Shown here piece by piece: positions 1 through 8,709 of a DNA stretch of 64,000 nucleotides; position 1 is the first letter of the stretch, and every line of letters starts with the position of its first letter. The stretch spans positions 93,013-157,012 of the forward strand of contig CAZOSB010000002.1 of assembly GCA_964582545.1 (NCBI GenBank), given 5' to 3'. The stretch comes from JAVVUJ01 sp964582545 (lineage in GTDB: Bacteria > Bacillota > Clostridia > Peptostreptococcales > Anaerovoracaceae). The notes under the pieces were generated by a model. The model was not told the origin of the DNA. It saw only the letters and a list, made by a program, of their open reading frames with translations, and searched no databases. A program made the position numbers and the translations under genes.

Positions 1-1
1 C

Positions 2-163
2 GGAGCCGAAAAAGGCGAAGTATTGCAGGATGGAGAAGGGATGCAGACCGCTATAAAAAATGCAAGAGCCATGGCTTGGTTACTTAAGGTGATCGATGCT
101 AGTAAAGGAAAAATAGCTAACCCAGCTGCAGAGGAACGTGTTTGGACCAATTTTATCCGATAA
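2..163 (+). CDS. C-terminal end of a flavodoxin-family / NADPH-dependent FMN reductase protein (partial)
   Basis: The frame is open from the left edge and ends with the residues VWTNFIR and a TAA stop. The stretch ARAMAWLLKVIDASK followed by a short acidic linker and a terminal TNFIR resembles the C-terminus of clostridial flavodoxin-like NADPH-dependent FMN reductases, which reduce flavin or quinone-type acceptors in the cytoplasm. Only 53 residues are visible, so the flavin-binding part lies outside the window. The next gene starts 32 bases downstream on the same strand and is also a flavin redox protein, which suggests co-transcription. Family assignment rests on the tail only. Confidence 0.5.
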   Translation, partial: GAEKGEVLQDGEGMQTAIKNARAMAWLLKVIDASKGKIANPAAEERVWTNFIR

Positions 164-195
164 CACAAAACCTGGCAATTAAAGAAGGAGAAAAA

Positions 196-972
196 ATGAT
201 AACCCTAAATAAATCCCAATGTAAACAATGTGGCAAATGTGTGAGGATTTGCCCCTTTACCGTACTTAAAATGAAGGATGGATATCCGGAGCTTGAAGCG
301 AATAAACCCTGCATCAATTGCTATCATTGTGTCTGTGTCTGCGAGGACGATGCTTTATCCCCCGAGCTGAAATCCGAGGAAGATGCACTTGCGTTACAAG
401 AAGATAAGGACTTTTCTGATAAATTGTCAAAGCTGATAAAATCCAGACGATCCATTAGAAAGTATAAAGATCAAGCAATCGAAAGAGAAGTTCTTCTTTC
501 TGTATTAGATGCAGTAAAGATGTGTGCCAGTGCCAAAAACCAACAGCCCGTCAAGTGGGTAATCGTAGAAGGTAAAGATAAAACCAAAGAAATTATGAAC
601 ATGGTGTTAGATTGGGTGTCTGAAACCGGAAATAGCCCTGAAATTCAATCAGAATATCAGGCTGGAAACAATGTGGTCACCTTAGATGCTCCCAACCTGC
701 TGATTTGTTATGCGGACGAAAGAACGATTGCCCCACAAGTGGACTGCATGATTGCTGTCACATCAGCAGAGCTGTTGCTAAATGCTCATGGCATTGGCAC
801 TTGCCATGCAGGGTATCTGAGACGTATCAGTAATTCCAGCGAAGATATCTTAAAATATCTGGGAATCCCCGAAAAGCATCAAGTTTGTGGTATATTGACA
901 GCCGGTTATGCAGAACGTGAAACCTATCCGAAGCTACCCAAAAGGAATGCGCCGGAAGTGAAGTGGATTTAG
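196..972 (+). CDS. Nitroreductase with N-terminal 2x[4Fe-4S] ferredoxin domain
   Basis: The 258-residue product joins a ferredoxin domain (residues 1-55) to an FMN-dependent nitroreductase domain (about 75-258). The first cluster ligands are C9, C12, C15 and C19, followed by proline; the second set is C39, C42, C45 and C49. The nitroreductase part begins with IKSRRSIRKYKDQ, the usual FMN-phosphate binding start of the family. Such fusions pass electrons from reduced ferredoxin to flavin and then to nitro, quinone or enone acceptors. I chose the ATG at 196 because GAAGGAG lies just upstream; a longer TTG frame from 142 overlaps the preceding gene and lacks a ribosome binding site. The physiological substrate cannot be read from sequence. 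Confidence 0.85.
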   Translation: MITLNKSQCKQCGKCVRICPFTVLKMKDGYPELEANKPCINCYHCVCVCEDDALSPELKSEEDALALQEDKDFSDKLSKLIKSRRSIRKYKDQAIEREVLLSVLDAVKMCASAKNQQPVKWVIVEGKDKTKEIMNMVLDWVSETGNSPEIQSEYQAGNNVVTLDAPNLLICYADERTIAPQVDCMIAVTSAELLLNAHGIGTCHAGYLRRISNSSEDILKYLGIPEKHQVCGILTAGYAERETYPKLPKRNAPEVKWI

Positions 973-996
973 TGTTTAAATTACTATTTTCAACAC

Positions 997-1209
997 TTAC
1001 TTAGTTTTATCATACTCCATTAATAATTCATCAACTAAGTATTCATCACTTCTGCAATGCATATCGCTGATTCCTTCACTGATTAGCTGATACAATTCTG
1101 AGTAATAAAATATTTTTAAAGCCTCCTCGTGACTAAGGGAGGCTTTTTCAGCAAAGCTCCATATAATCCTTGCATATTTATGTTGTAGCAATGTTCTATT
1201 TGCTAACAT
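997..1209 (-). CDS. DUF3791-family small protein (second copy in cassette)
   Basis: This 70-residue protein contains the DUF3791 signature: a KYARIIWSFAEK helix, a F-Y-Y-S-E-L-Y segment and the ending ISDMHCRSDEYLVDELL. It overlaps the end of the DUF3990 gene and is the last member of a three-gene cassette read from the minus strand. AAGGAAGTGA sits upstream; ATG at 1209 gives better spacing than GTG at 1221. DUF3791 proteins are found almost always beside DUF3990 genes, so an antitoxin or partner role is inferred. A structural role for the invariant DMHC-like motif is not known to me. Confidence 0.72.
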   Translation of the reverse strand: MLANRTLLQHKYARIIWSFAEKASLSHEEALKIFYYSELYQLISEGISDMHCRSDEYLVDELLMEYDKTK

Positions 1210-1690
1210 TGACTTTTTCACTTCCTTTAAAAATTAAATGATGGTTAACTATCATTTCGTTTATTATACAAATTTGATTATTAGGTTTATGGAATTTCAA
1301 TCGTCCTAAAGCCTCCGCTTCATCAATCAGCTTATCAAAAAATAATTCTAACGTATCATATATCTTATCATTTGCCACACCACCTACAATCATGTCAAAT
1401 TCCTTATATCTCATTGATCCCGATCTACATGCAAGGATGAAATGTAACCATTCGCTGTTATAGTCTTTAAATTCTTTGATTAAATACTTTTCATTTAACA
1501 ATTCTAGGTGAAGTTCATAGGTGTTTACTATGGCTTCCCGGTTTCGTCTCTGAAATTTTTCTGTCCACCTCACAGCTTGATCTTTGATTGGTGTTACATA
1601 AAACCCCTTTCCAAAATCTAAATTTGCCCTTGAATATTTAAGATCGGGTTTCTCTATTTCGCAATAAGATCCGTGATATACCAACATCAT
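1196..1690 (-). CDS. DUF3990 protein, probable ADP-ribosyltransferase-fold toxin
   Basis: The 164-residue product opens with LVYHGS and follows with RANLDFGKGFYVTPIKDQA, the two blocks that define DUF3990. The family is placed with ADP-ribosyltransferase folds, and the histidine of YHGS and the tyrosine of GFYVT would match the H-Y positions that hold NAD in that fold; this is family knowledge, not shown here. The start ATG overlaps the upstream stop as ATGA and has AAAGGTG before it. It is enclosed by two DUF3791 genes in one minus-strand transcript, the arrangement expected of a toxin between two antitoxin or accessory genes. NAD-dependent modification of a host target is a reasonable guess only. 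Confidence 0.72.
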   Translation of the reverse strand: MMLVYHGSYCEIEKPDLKYSRANLDFGKGFYVTPIKDQAVRWTEKFQRRNREAIVNTYELHLELLNEKYLIKEFKDYNSEWLHFILACRSGSMRYKEFDMIVGGVANDKIYDTLELFFDKLIDEAEALGRLKFHKPNNQICIINEMIVNHHLIFKGSEKVNVSK

Positions 1691-1902
1691 ATCACCTTTT
1701 TATCCTTCATTAACGAGACAATATCATTTACGATATACTCTTTTCCTTGGGTATGCAAAATATCGTAACAAGGTAAGATATAATCTTGTAAGATATGAGT
1801 TTTTTCCATCATTGCGTTGCATATTTCTTTAGGAGTTTTATTCATTTTGCTAGAAATATTTTCAATGCAAAAAATAGCAAAAAGCAATTCTTCTTTTTTC
1901 AT
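1687..1902 (-). CDS. DUF3791-family small protein (first copy in cassette)
   Basis: The 71-residue protein carries the other common DUF3791 form: FAIFCIENISSKM, then ILPCYDILHTQGKEYIVNDI. It is the first gene of the minus-strand cassette, preceded by GAGGTG and a good promoter (1932-1960), and its stop overlaps the DUF3990 start by four bases, which implies translational coupling. It shares the family with the third gene but little direct sequence, so the two may contact different faces of the DUF3990 protein. The antitoxin role is inferred from gene order and from its first position. Confidence 0.72.
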   Translation of the reverse strand: MKKEELLFAIFCIENISSKMNKTPKEICNAMMEKTHILQDYILPCYDILHTQGKEYIVNDIVSLMKDKKVI

Positions 1903-1931
1903 TCTTCACCTCATAATTTTTTAACATCTTA

Positions 1932-1960
1932 ATTATGCCTTACAAAATTTAGTTTTTCAA
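1932..1960 (-). promoter_or_regulatory. Sigma-A type promoter for the DUF3791-DUF3990 cassette
   Basis: On the minus strand there is TTGAAA (1960-1955), a 17-base spacer and CATAAT (1937-1932), about 30 bases before the first ATG. Confidence 0.5.
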
Positions 1961-2032
1961 TATAATTTATCAAAATTCATGTAAAGTCTTTAATATTACG
2001 AAATATCTTTGAAAACAAAATGACTGAATAAT

Positions 2033-2096
2033 AAAAAAGGTGGCTTCGCCACGTTAGTGCGGGCGTTGCCCGCAAATTTAAGCGGTAACCTTTTTT
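2033..2096. repeat. Structured interspersed repeat, copy 1
   Basis: The element begins AAAAAAGGT and ends AACCTTTTTT, which can pair as an outer stem. Inside are two short GC hairpins, GGC-TTC-GCC (2042-2050) and GCGGGC-GTT-GCCCGC (2059-2073). Its core recurs at 15039-15090 with few changes. Read in the wrong frame it yields peptides containing ATPALTWRS, which is a known kind of spurious annotation. It lies between the DUF3791 cassette and gdhA. Confidence 0.75.
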
Positions 2097-2105
2097 GATA
2101 TTCCA

Positions 2106-2127
2106 GAAATATCGTAAGCGATATTTC
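2106..2127. repeat. Short perfect inverted repeat beside the structured repeat
   Basis: GAAATATCG (2106-2114) pairs with CGATATTTC (2119-2127) around a TAAG loop. It adjoins the larger repeat and may be part of the same element. No T-tract follows on either strand, so it is not an obvious terminator. Confidence 0.6.
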
Positions 2128-2130
2128 CTA

Positions 2131-2171
2131 CATAATAAAAAAAGACACTTTGAGTAAAACAAAGTGTCTTT
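2131..2171 (-). terminator. Rho-independent terminator of gdhA
   Basis: AAAGACACTTTG (2141-2152) and CAAAGTGTCTTT (2160-2171) form a 12-bp stem with a 7-base loop. On the minus strand the stem is followed by a run of T, about 40 bases after the gdhA stop. Confidence 0.85.
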
Positions 2172-2209
2172 AATAAAATCTTTTTAAGATGTTAGAATCG
2201 TTATTCCGT

Positions 2210-3553
2210 TTATACTAAACCTTGCTCCATCATAGCCTGAGCAACCTTTAAGAAACCGGCAATGTTAGCACCTGCTACCAGGTTGTAACCAAATCCATAT
2301 TCCTTAGCTGCTTTTGCAGAATTGTCGTGGATATTAACCATGATTTCTTTTAGCTGTGCATGTACCTGCTCAGGAGTGAATACGCACTTAGAACCGTTTT
2401 GTCCCATTTCGATTGCAGAGCAAGCAACACCGCCAGCATTTGCAGCCTTAGAAGGACCAACGTTAACGCCGTTATCCTGCAGGAATTTGATGGCTTCGTT
2501 GGAAGAGGACATGTTGGAACCTTCGCAAACGAATTTACATCCGGAAGCAACGATCGCTTTTGCATCATCGATAAGAATTTCATTCTGAGTAGCGCAAGGG
2601 ATATAAAGATCCGCTTTAACTTCCCAAGGTTTCTTACCAGCAATGAATTTAGAACCGGCAAATTTTTCTGCATATGGTGCACAGATGTTTTTACCGGAGG
2701 ATCTAAGATCAAGAAGGAAATCAACTTTTTCGCCGGAAATTCCTGCTTCATCTAAGATATATCCGTCTGGACCGGAGATAGTGATTACTTTAGCGCCTAA
2801 CTCGTTAAGCTTTAAGGCAGTACCCCAAGTAACGTTTCCGAAACCTGACAATACTACGGATTTACCAGCAAGTTTTTCGCCACAAGCTTCGATCATGGCA
2901 TCTGCAAAGTATACGATACCATATCCTGTAGCTTCAGATCTTCCGTTTAATCCGCCCCAAGTTAAACCTTTTCCTGTAAGAACGCCTTCGAACCTGTTAA
3001 CGATTCTCTTGTACTGTCCGTACATATAACCGATTTCTCTTGCTCCAACGCCCAAGTCTCCTGCAGGAACGTCAGTTTCAGGTCCAATATGTCTGTATAA
3101 TTCGGTCATGAAAGCCTGGCAAAATCTCATTACTTCAGCATCAGATTTTCCGTTAGGATCAAAATCCGCACCGCCTTTGCCGCCTCCGATGGGAAGTCCG
3201 GTCAAGCTGTTCTTGAAAATTTGCTCAAAACCCAAGAATTTAATGATTCCGGGATATACGCTAGGTGCAAATCTAAGACCGCCTTTGTAAGGTCCCAGAG
3301 CGCTGTTGAACTGATATCTGTAACCTCTGTTTACCTGTACTTTGCCGGCATCGTCTACCCAAGTAATTCTGAAAGAAATTCCTCTTTCAGGTTCAATCAG
3401 TCTTTCTACAAGACCTGACTCTATGTATTCTGGGTGTTTTTCAAGAACCGGTTCTAAAGAAAGTAGAACTTCTTCAATTGTCTGGTGAAATTCTGGTTCG
3501 CCCGGATTTCTTTTTTTAGCAATCTCAATGTATTGCTCTACGATGTTTGCCAT
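2210..3553 (-). CDS. gdhA: NADP-type glutamate dehydrogenase
   Basis: The 447-residue enzyme interconverts glutamate with 2-oxoglutarate and ammonia in the cytoplasm. It shows the hexameric family's blocks in order: a substrate site at YKGGLRFAPSV, the catalytic lysine in PIGGGKGGADFDP, the DVPAGDLGVGAREIGYMYGQY segment, then the dinucleotide fold around VLSGFGNVTWGTA and the late CEGSNMSS block. Length is typical for the family. The first ATG (3562) directly abuts GAGGAG, too close to work; the second ATG at 3553 is nine bases away and is taken as the start. It is a single-gene unit with its own promoter and terminator. In an amino-acid fermenter it would serve glutamate breakdown or ammonia assimilation; cofactor choice is by similarity. 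Confidence 0.95.
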   Translation of the reverse strand: MANIVEQYIEIAKKRNPGEPEFHQTIEEVLLSLEPVLEKHPEYIESGLVERLIEPERGISFRITWVDDAGKVQVNRGYRYQFNSALGPYKGGLRFAPSVYPGIIKFLGFEQIFKNSLTGLPIGGGKGGADFDPNGKSDAEVMRFCQAFMTELYRHIGPETDVPAGDLGVGAREIGYMYGQYKRIVNRFEGVLTGKGLTWGGLNGRSEATGYGIVYFADAMIEACGEKLAGKSVVLSGFGNVTWGTALKLNELGAKVITISGPDGYILDEAGISGEKVDFLLDLRSSGKNICAPYAEKFAGSKFIAGKKPWEVKADLYIPCATQNEILIDDAKAIVASGCKFVCEGSNMSSSNEAIKFLQDNGVNVGPSKAANAGGVACSAIEMGQNGSKCVFTPEQVHAQLKEIMVNIHDNSAKAAKEYGFGYNLVAGANIAGFLKVAQAMMEQGLV

Positions 3554-3594
3554 TGGTTTCATCTCCTCTTTTAAATTGTTAAAATTAGGTATAT

Positions 3595-3623
3595 TTGATA
3601 GGTAAAGCGTAGCATATTGTCAA
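3595..3623 (-). promoter_or_regulatory. Sigma-A type promoter for gdhA
   Basis: The minus strand has TTGACA (3623-3618), a 17-base spacer and TATCAA (3600-3595), about 40 bases before the gdhA start. Confidence 0.6.
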
Positions 3624-3727
3624 ATTATAGTCAATATAAAAAAACTTAAAATCAGGGTGTTTTCCAAAGTTCTAATATTCTGAAAAATTCAGTTGTTTAC
3701 ATTAAATAACTATGATTTTTTTTTATA

Positions 3728-3756
3728 TTGTAAAATGCGTAGAAAGAAGTCATAAT
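3728..3756 (+). promoter_or_regulatory. Candidate promoter of the three-gene operon
   Basis: TTGTAA (3728-3733), a 17-base spacer and CATAAT (3751-3756) lie about 65 bases upstream of the large multidomain gene. The match is moderate. Confidence 0.35.
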
Positions 3757-3820
3757 ATAAACAAAACCAATAGAAAAATCCTTATATAATTAAATTATCT
3801 TAAGCTTATTGAGGTGCAAA

Positions 3821-6800
3821 ATGCAAAAAAAAATGTTATCTGATTTAACGAAAGAGCTTGAAAGAAATCTGACTACAAAATCATTTTTAAAAAATATGAA
3901 ATATACGAAAAAAAATATTCAGGAGCTTTTCAAACAGGGAAATTGGAAGCATCAGATTGAACGAACTGTGGAAGCAGATAATTACTCTTGGAGTCATTTA
4001 AGGGACCTGATGCAACCCACCTTAGAAAAAATAGCTCCAGAGCCACCAGAAGGTTGGTTTTCCTATATGGAAGCTTGTGCATTAAACACCCTATATCCTC
4101 AAAATTATGATGCGAAAAAAGATCCCAAAAGTGAAAAGGGTAGGTTTTTTATCCTTGAAATTCTAAGAACTTTTTATCGATTTCAAAAAAGATTTCAGGA
4201 GTTTAACCCCAAGAACTATATGCGGTTTATTAAAAGGGAAGAGGCGGAAGAGTTTCATACAGGAGAGGAATATCTCAGATTCATCGGATTTTGCAAAGAC
4301 AACTACATCTATGAATTTCTTAGATTGGTGAAGGAGAATACCCCCTATAATATCTTAGGGCATATTTCCGGTGTACATTTTATCGCCATGCATGTGGCTA
4401 CCCAACTCTATCAGGCGGGGGTGCCCATCGATTTGACGTTGGTGTCGGGTGCTGCGGCCGGTCACGATATAGGCAAGCTGGGTTGCAGACCAGATGAAGC
4501 AAAGCGAATCCCGTATTTGCACTATTATTATACGGATGACTTTTTTAAGAGAAATCAAATGTATGCCATCGGTCATACAGCAACCAACCACTCAACTTGG
4601 GACTTGGAGTTAGAAAACCTCTCTGTGGAATCCCTAATTTTAATCTATTCTGATTTTAGGGTCAAAGGAGCGCGAGATGAACAGGGGAAAGAGCAAATCT
4701 ACTTCTATACTTTAAAAGACTCTTTCGACGTTATTCTGAATAAATTGGACAATGTAGATGAGGCAAAGCGAAATCGATATATACGAGTATACAACAAATT
4801 ACGGGATTTTGAGGAGTACATGATATCCTTGGGGGTAAATACCGAACCGGGAGAAAAAAAGCCGTCTTTAGCACAACAGGTGGATGCGTCCCTACTTTCC
4901 TCACAGGGTGTTACGGAACATTTAAAATACCATGCGATTTCCCATAATATTTTCTTAATGAACAAATTAAACGGTGAAATATCATTGGCAAATATTATAG
5001 AAGCTGCCAGAAGTGAAAAGAAATGGAAGAACATTCGAGCTTATGTAAATATCTTTGAAGAATATTTTACCTATATGTCCAGCAAGCAGAAAGAAATCAC
5101 TTTAAACTTTCTGTATGAACTTCTCATGCATAGAGAAGGAGATATTCGAAGGCAGGCGGCAGATTTGATCGGAAATATCATTGTCAATTATGACGAGGAA
5201 TATCGGAAGGAAATGCCGGAACATTCAGTGCGAATTCATGGGGAGATCACAGCTTTGGATCTATGGAAAAGAACCCTCCAGAACATCATTCATCCCGATC
5301 ATAAGGTGACAGAGCAACATCGGCGTTGGATTGGATATTCCTTGAAACTTCTTGTGGAATCCGTATTAAAGCGTTGTAAGCAGGAGGAAGGCATTACCTA
5401 CCTTACCCTTCTCTTAACTTACTTTCAAGAAGAGAATTACGATGACGCCACTGCGTTTATCATGGTGGATGCCCTTCGTTCCATACCCTTAACTTACTTA
5501 GATGATGAGAATATTGTGGTGTTTAACAATTTTACAAAAAAGCTTACAGATCGAAAAGTGTTGGAAATCAATGTGGCTATATTGAGATTCTTAAAGCACT
5601 ATACAGATTATGAACCTACCTCCAAGCAGGATATCTCCTCTTTGAGCGAAATTATGACGGCTATTGAGGAACCTACCGTGCGATGCGTGGGATACCTTAA
5701 AGAAAAGATCTGTGAAAATTTGCAGGAGCAAAATAATACCCTTCAACCAGATGACAAGAAAAAAATTGAAGTCTTTCACGATCCCCACGGCACCTCTGCC
5801 ATCTTTTTGGAAAACTTAAAAACTGCCACCCCTTGGTCCATCAAGGCGGTGAATATTGAGTTGCTTTTGGACCAGATTAACTCCGGGAATCACATACAAG
5901 TTCTTCACGTGGCAACCCACTTTTCCAATTTAATCAAAGTTAGTGAGAGAGTAGCCGTCAGGCACAGAGCTGGCAGGGCTCTTTTGGCCATCATGCCCAT
6001 ACTCACTCTGGATCAACGAAACGAGGTGGTCATCGAGTTGACCAAAGGTTTGGAAATCGGAGAATATGAAATTTCTAAATACATTCCTCAGTATCTGGGG
6101 CAATTGGCGCTTTATCTGCACCCCAATGAATTGGACGAATTTATTGGCAACCTGACAAAGCTCTTTGAGAGTACCAATGAAAAGGTAGGGTCTGTGGCCT
6201 TTAATACCATAGGAATTCTCGTTGAAAAATATCCGGGATACAGGGAACAGTTCCAAGAGAGCCATGAAAGTTATTACCGACGGAAGGAGAGAATCTTGGG
6301 AATGCTGCTCAGGGGCTTAGCAAACTACAACGAGGTGGTCAGTCAGGAAGCGCTTTTGGTAATCGGTCAGTATATCTTTGGTTCCAAGGAACTGAGCTTG
6401 GAGGAAAAATCTTCAATCTACCACTACATGCACAAAAAACTGCTAAACCTCTTTGTGGATCAGGAAGAGACAGAGTTATCCTTTTTTAACAATGCGGCAT
6501 CCCTCAATCACATATACAGGTTTATCTCCGATTATACCTTTGAAAAGGGAAGATTTGATTTTAAACCAAACACAAAAGTTGCCTTTTTCCCCGGAACCTT
6601 TGATCCTTTTTCCCTGTCGCATAAGGGGATTGTAAAGGAAATCAGAAATTTAGGGTTTGAAGTTTATTTGGCATTGGACGAATTTTCATGGTCTAAAAAG
6701 ACGCAACCTAGGATGATCCGAAGGAAGATTATCAACATGTCCGTGGCAGATGAAAACAACGTATATCTGTTTCCAGATCACATTCCCATCAATATTGCCA

Positions 6801-8698
6801 ACCCGAAGGATATCCGAACTTTGACTTCTCTGTTCCCTCGGAAGGATGTATATATTGTGGTAGGCAGCGATGTCATTCTCAATGCATCCTCATATAAAGG
6901 AGAGACGGTGGAAAATTCGGTTCTCACGCTGAATCATGTGGTATTTCGCAGGGATAGCATCTCCGAGGGAACGGAGTATGACAACGATTTGGATTTAGCT
7001 TATAAAAAAATCAAAGGAAAGATAGTTGAGCTAAAATTACCCATGTACCTTGAGGACATCAGTTCCACCAGAATCAGAGAAAACATCGACTTAAATAGAG
7101 ATATCTCCAATTTAATAGATACCGTTGCGCAAAACTTCATTTACGACAATAGCTTGTATTTAAGGGAACCTCAATATAAGAGTATTCTGCAAGCTAAGGC
7201 AATTTCCTTTGAGGTGGTAACTGACATTCAGCCCATGTTTATGGATGAGTTGGAAGCTTCTCTGTTGGCCGGATCCGGTCAAAGGCAGAAGTTAAGGAAG
7301 GTCATACAGCAGTCAGGTGGAGAAGCGGTCATCATTAGAGATGGGGAAAGAAACAATCAGCCGGTAGCATTAGCCTTCTATCATCACGTATCCGTATCGG
7401 ATTTATATCATGAATTTAAAAACCCTGAGGTATCGGCGTATCTGCGGGAAAGTGCTTCCGGTAAAATCATCGTTATCAACGGAATCTTTTCCTCCAAGGA
7501 TTCTTCTATACGGGATTTAAAGCAATTGGTTTTGACAGAAACCTTAGCATACTCGTTAAAGCATGACTTTACCTTTGCCGTATATAACAGCAGCTTGGAG
7601 GAGGAGGACGCAGATACGTTAGATGTTTTGGTGCGCCAGGGTTTTGCTCCCTTAGAGGAAAAGGATGGGGTTGGCAATATTTACACGGTAGATATGAAGT
7701 CTCCCATTACTCTCTTTGAAAACATCGAAACTACTCTTAAGGATCCCTTAAATCGCAACGAAAATGTGATTAAGGTGTTGGATCAGGCACACAAAAGACT
7801 TCAAAGGGCATTGACGAAACTGTACCCCGGAAATTTGGTTCTTTCGTTTAACTCCGGTGTCATGCACCACCAACTTATCGATAGGATAACAAAGACCAAC
7901 CAGGTTCCAGCCGAACCTTTAAAGGTGCGGAAACTGGGAGCATCCATGTGTGTACCCTTCGGGAAAATTTTAAGGGGAATGGCGGTGCCAAATACGGTAA
8001 CCAAAGCACTTCACACGGAAAAGGTGTTTGATCCGGAGATGAAGGGATTTGAAATCACCCATTTCCCTCATTATTCTCCCTTAATCAATCAGGTAAGAAC
8101 ACTCAAATCCTTTAAGAGACCGGTTCTGTTGGTAGATGATCTGTTGCATAAGGGATATAGAATTAAAAAGCTGGACCCCCTATTCAAAAGCGAAAATGTT
8201 CAGATTGACAGAATTATCGTAGGAATTTTATCTGGACGGGGAAAAGACCTCATGACCATCCAGAAGCGATCGGTGGAAAGCGTTTACTTTATACCGAATC
8301 TCAAAATATGGTTTGTGGAATCAACGATTTATCCATTTATAGGAGGGGACAGCATTCGCCGTAAAGAAAACCTCAACGCAGGATTGTTGCCGTCAATCAA
8401 TATGGTATTGCCCTATGTGGCTCCAAGATTTTTGACGGGAACCTCCAAAGAAGCTCTTTATGAATATTCCTTGACTTGCCTGGAAAATGCCAGAGATATC
8501 ATGGTAACGCTGGAACAGGAATACCAAAAGGCCTTTGAAAAGAAGCTGACATTAAACAGACTCAGTGAAGCCGTCATTTTTCCAAGAATACCTGACAAAG
8601 GATTAAACATGTTTTATGACTTAAATTTGGCGCCTTCTTCCTATATACTAAACGATATAGAAAACTTAATTCGACTGAAAGAAGTGATTATCACGTAA
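3821..8698 (+). CDS. Giant multidomain protein: HD, helical repeats, NadD-like nucleotidyltransferase, GNAT-like and phosphoribosyltransferase-like domains
   Basis: The product has 1,625 residues. An HD phosphohydrolase domain occupies about 175-290 (H181 in GHISGVH; H215-D216 in AGHDIGKLG; H252). A helical, HEAT-like stretch fills about 390-910. A cytidylyltransferase/NadD-like domain follows at about 915-1110, with GTFDPF at 925-930, the nucleotide-binding H934 in SLSHKG and the closing ISSTRIR at 1080-1086. About 1130-1290 looks like a GNAT fold. About 1330-1520 resembles a phosphoribosyltransferase, with the acidic pair D1439-D1440 in VLLVDDLLHKG. No signal peptide is visible. ATG 3821 follows GAGGTG; a TTG frame from 3809 overlaps that site. 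It leads an operon with a dehydrogenase-like and a flavodoxin-like gene, so a role in making, remodelling or repairing a nucleotide cofactor is inferred. I do not know an assigned function. Confidence 0.85.
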   Translation: MQKKMLSDLTKELERNLTTKSFLKNMKYTKKNIQELFKQGNWKHQIERTVEADNYSWSHLRDLMQPTLEKIAPEPPEGWFSYMEACALNTLYPQNYDAKKDPKSEKGRFFILEILRTFYRFQKRFQEFNPKNYMRFIKREEAEEFHTGEEYLRFIGFCKDNYIYEFLRLVKENTPYNILGHISGVHFIAMHVATQLYQAGVPIDLTLVSGAAAGHDIGKLGCRPDEAKRIPYLHYYYTDDFFKRNQMYAIGHTATNHSTWDLELENLSVESLILIYSDFRVKGARDEQGKEQIYFYTLKDSFDVILNKLDNVDEAKRNRYIRVYNKLRDFEEYMISLGVNTEPGEKKPSLAQQVDASLLSSQGVTEHLKYHAISHNIFLMNKLNGEISLANIIEAARSEKKWKNIRAYVNIFEEYFTYMSSKQKEITLNFLYELLMHREGDIRRQAADLIGNIIVNYDEEYRKEMPEHSVRIHGEITALDLWKRTLQNIIHPDHKVTEQHRRWIGYSLKLLVESVLKRCKQEEGITYLTLLLTYFQEENYDDATAFIMVDALRSIPLTYLDDENIVVFNNFTKKLTDRKVLEINVAILRFLKHYTDYEPTSKQDISSLSEIMTAIEEPTVRCVGYLKEKICENLQEQNNTLQPDDKKKIEVFHDPHGTSAIFLENLKTATPWSIKAVNIELLLDQINSGNHIQVLHVATHFSNLIKVSERVAVRHRAGRALLAIMPILTLDQRNEVVIELTKGLEIGEYEISKYIPQYLGQLALYLHPNELDEFIGNLTKLFESTNEKVGSVAFNTIGILVEKYPGYREQFQESHESYYRRKERILGMLLRGLANYNEVVSQEALLVIGQYIFGSKELSLEEKSSIYHYMHKKLLNLFVDQEETELSFFNNAASLNHIYRFISDYTFEKGRFDFKPNTKVAFFPGTFDPFSLSHKGIVKEIRNLGFEVYLALDEFSWSKKTQPRMIRRKIINMSVADENNVYLFPDHIPINIANPKDIRTLTSLFPRKDVYIVVGSDVILNASSYKGETVENSVLTLNHVVFRRDSISEGTEYDNDLDLAYKKIKGKIVELKLPMYLEDISSTRIRENIDLNRDISNLIDTVAQNFIYDNSLYLREPQYKSILQAKAISFEVVTDIQPMFMDELEASLLAGSGQRQKLRKVIQQSGGEAVIIRDGERNNQPVALAFYHHVSVSDLYHEFKNPEVSAYLRESASGKIIVINGIFSSKDSSIRDLKQLVLTETLAYSLKHDFTFAVYNSSLEEEDADTLDVLVRQGFAPLEEKDGVGNIYTVDMKSPITLFENIETTLKDPLNRNENVIKVLDQAHKRLQRALTKLYPGNLVLSFNSGVMHHQLIDRITKTNQVPAEPLKVRKLGASMCVPFGKILRGMAVPNTVTKALHTEKVFDPEMKGFEITHFPHYSPLINQVRTLKSFKRPVLLVDDLLHKGYRIKKLDPLFKSENVQIDRIIVGILSGRGKDLMTIQKRSVESVYFIPNLKIWFVESTIYPFIGGDSIRRKENLNAGLLPSINMVLPYVAPRFLTGTSKEALYEYSLTCLENARDIMVTLEQEYQKAFEKKLTLNRLSEAVIFPRIPDKGLNMFYDLNLAPSSYILNDIENLIRLKEVIIT

Positions 8699-8709
8699 TA
8701 GGGGTAAAA

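Noticed and set aside
1977..2162. A 61-codon minus-strand frame containing ATPALTWRS
   Set aside because: It is produced by the structured repeat and the gdhA terminator; there is no ribosome binding site, and the same peptide arises in repeat copy 2.
2322..2755. Long frames overlapping gdhA on both strands
   Set aside because: They overlap an undoubted conserved enzyme gene and have no ribosome binding sites or recognisable domains.
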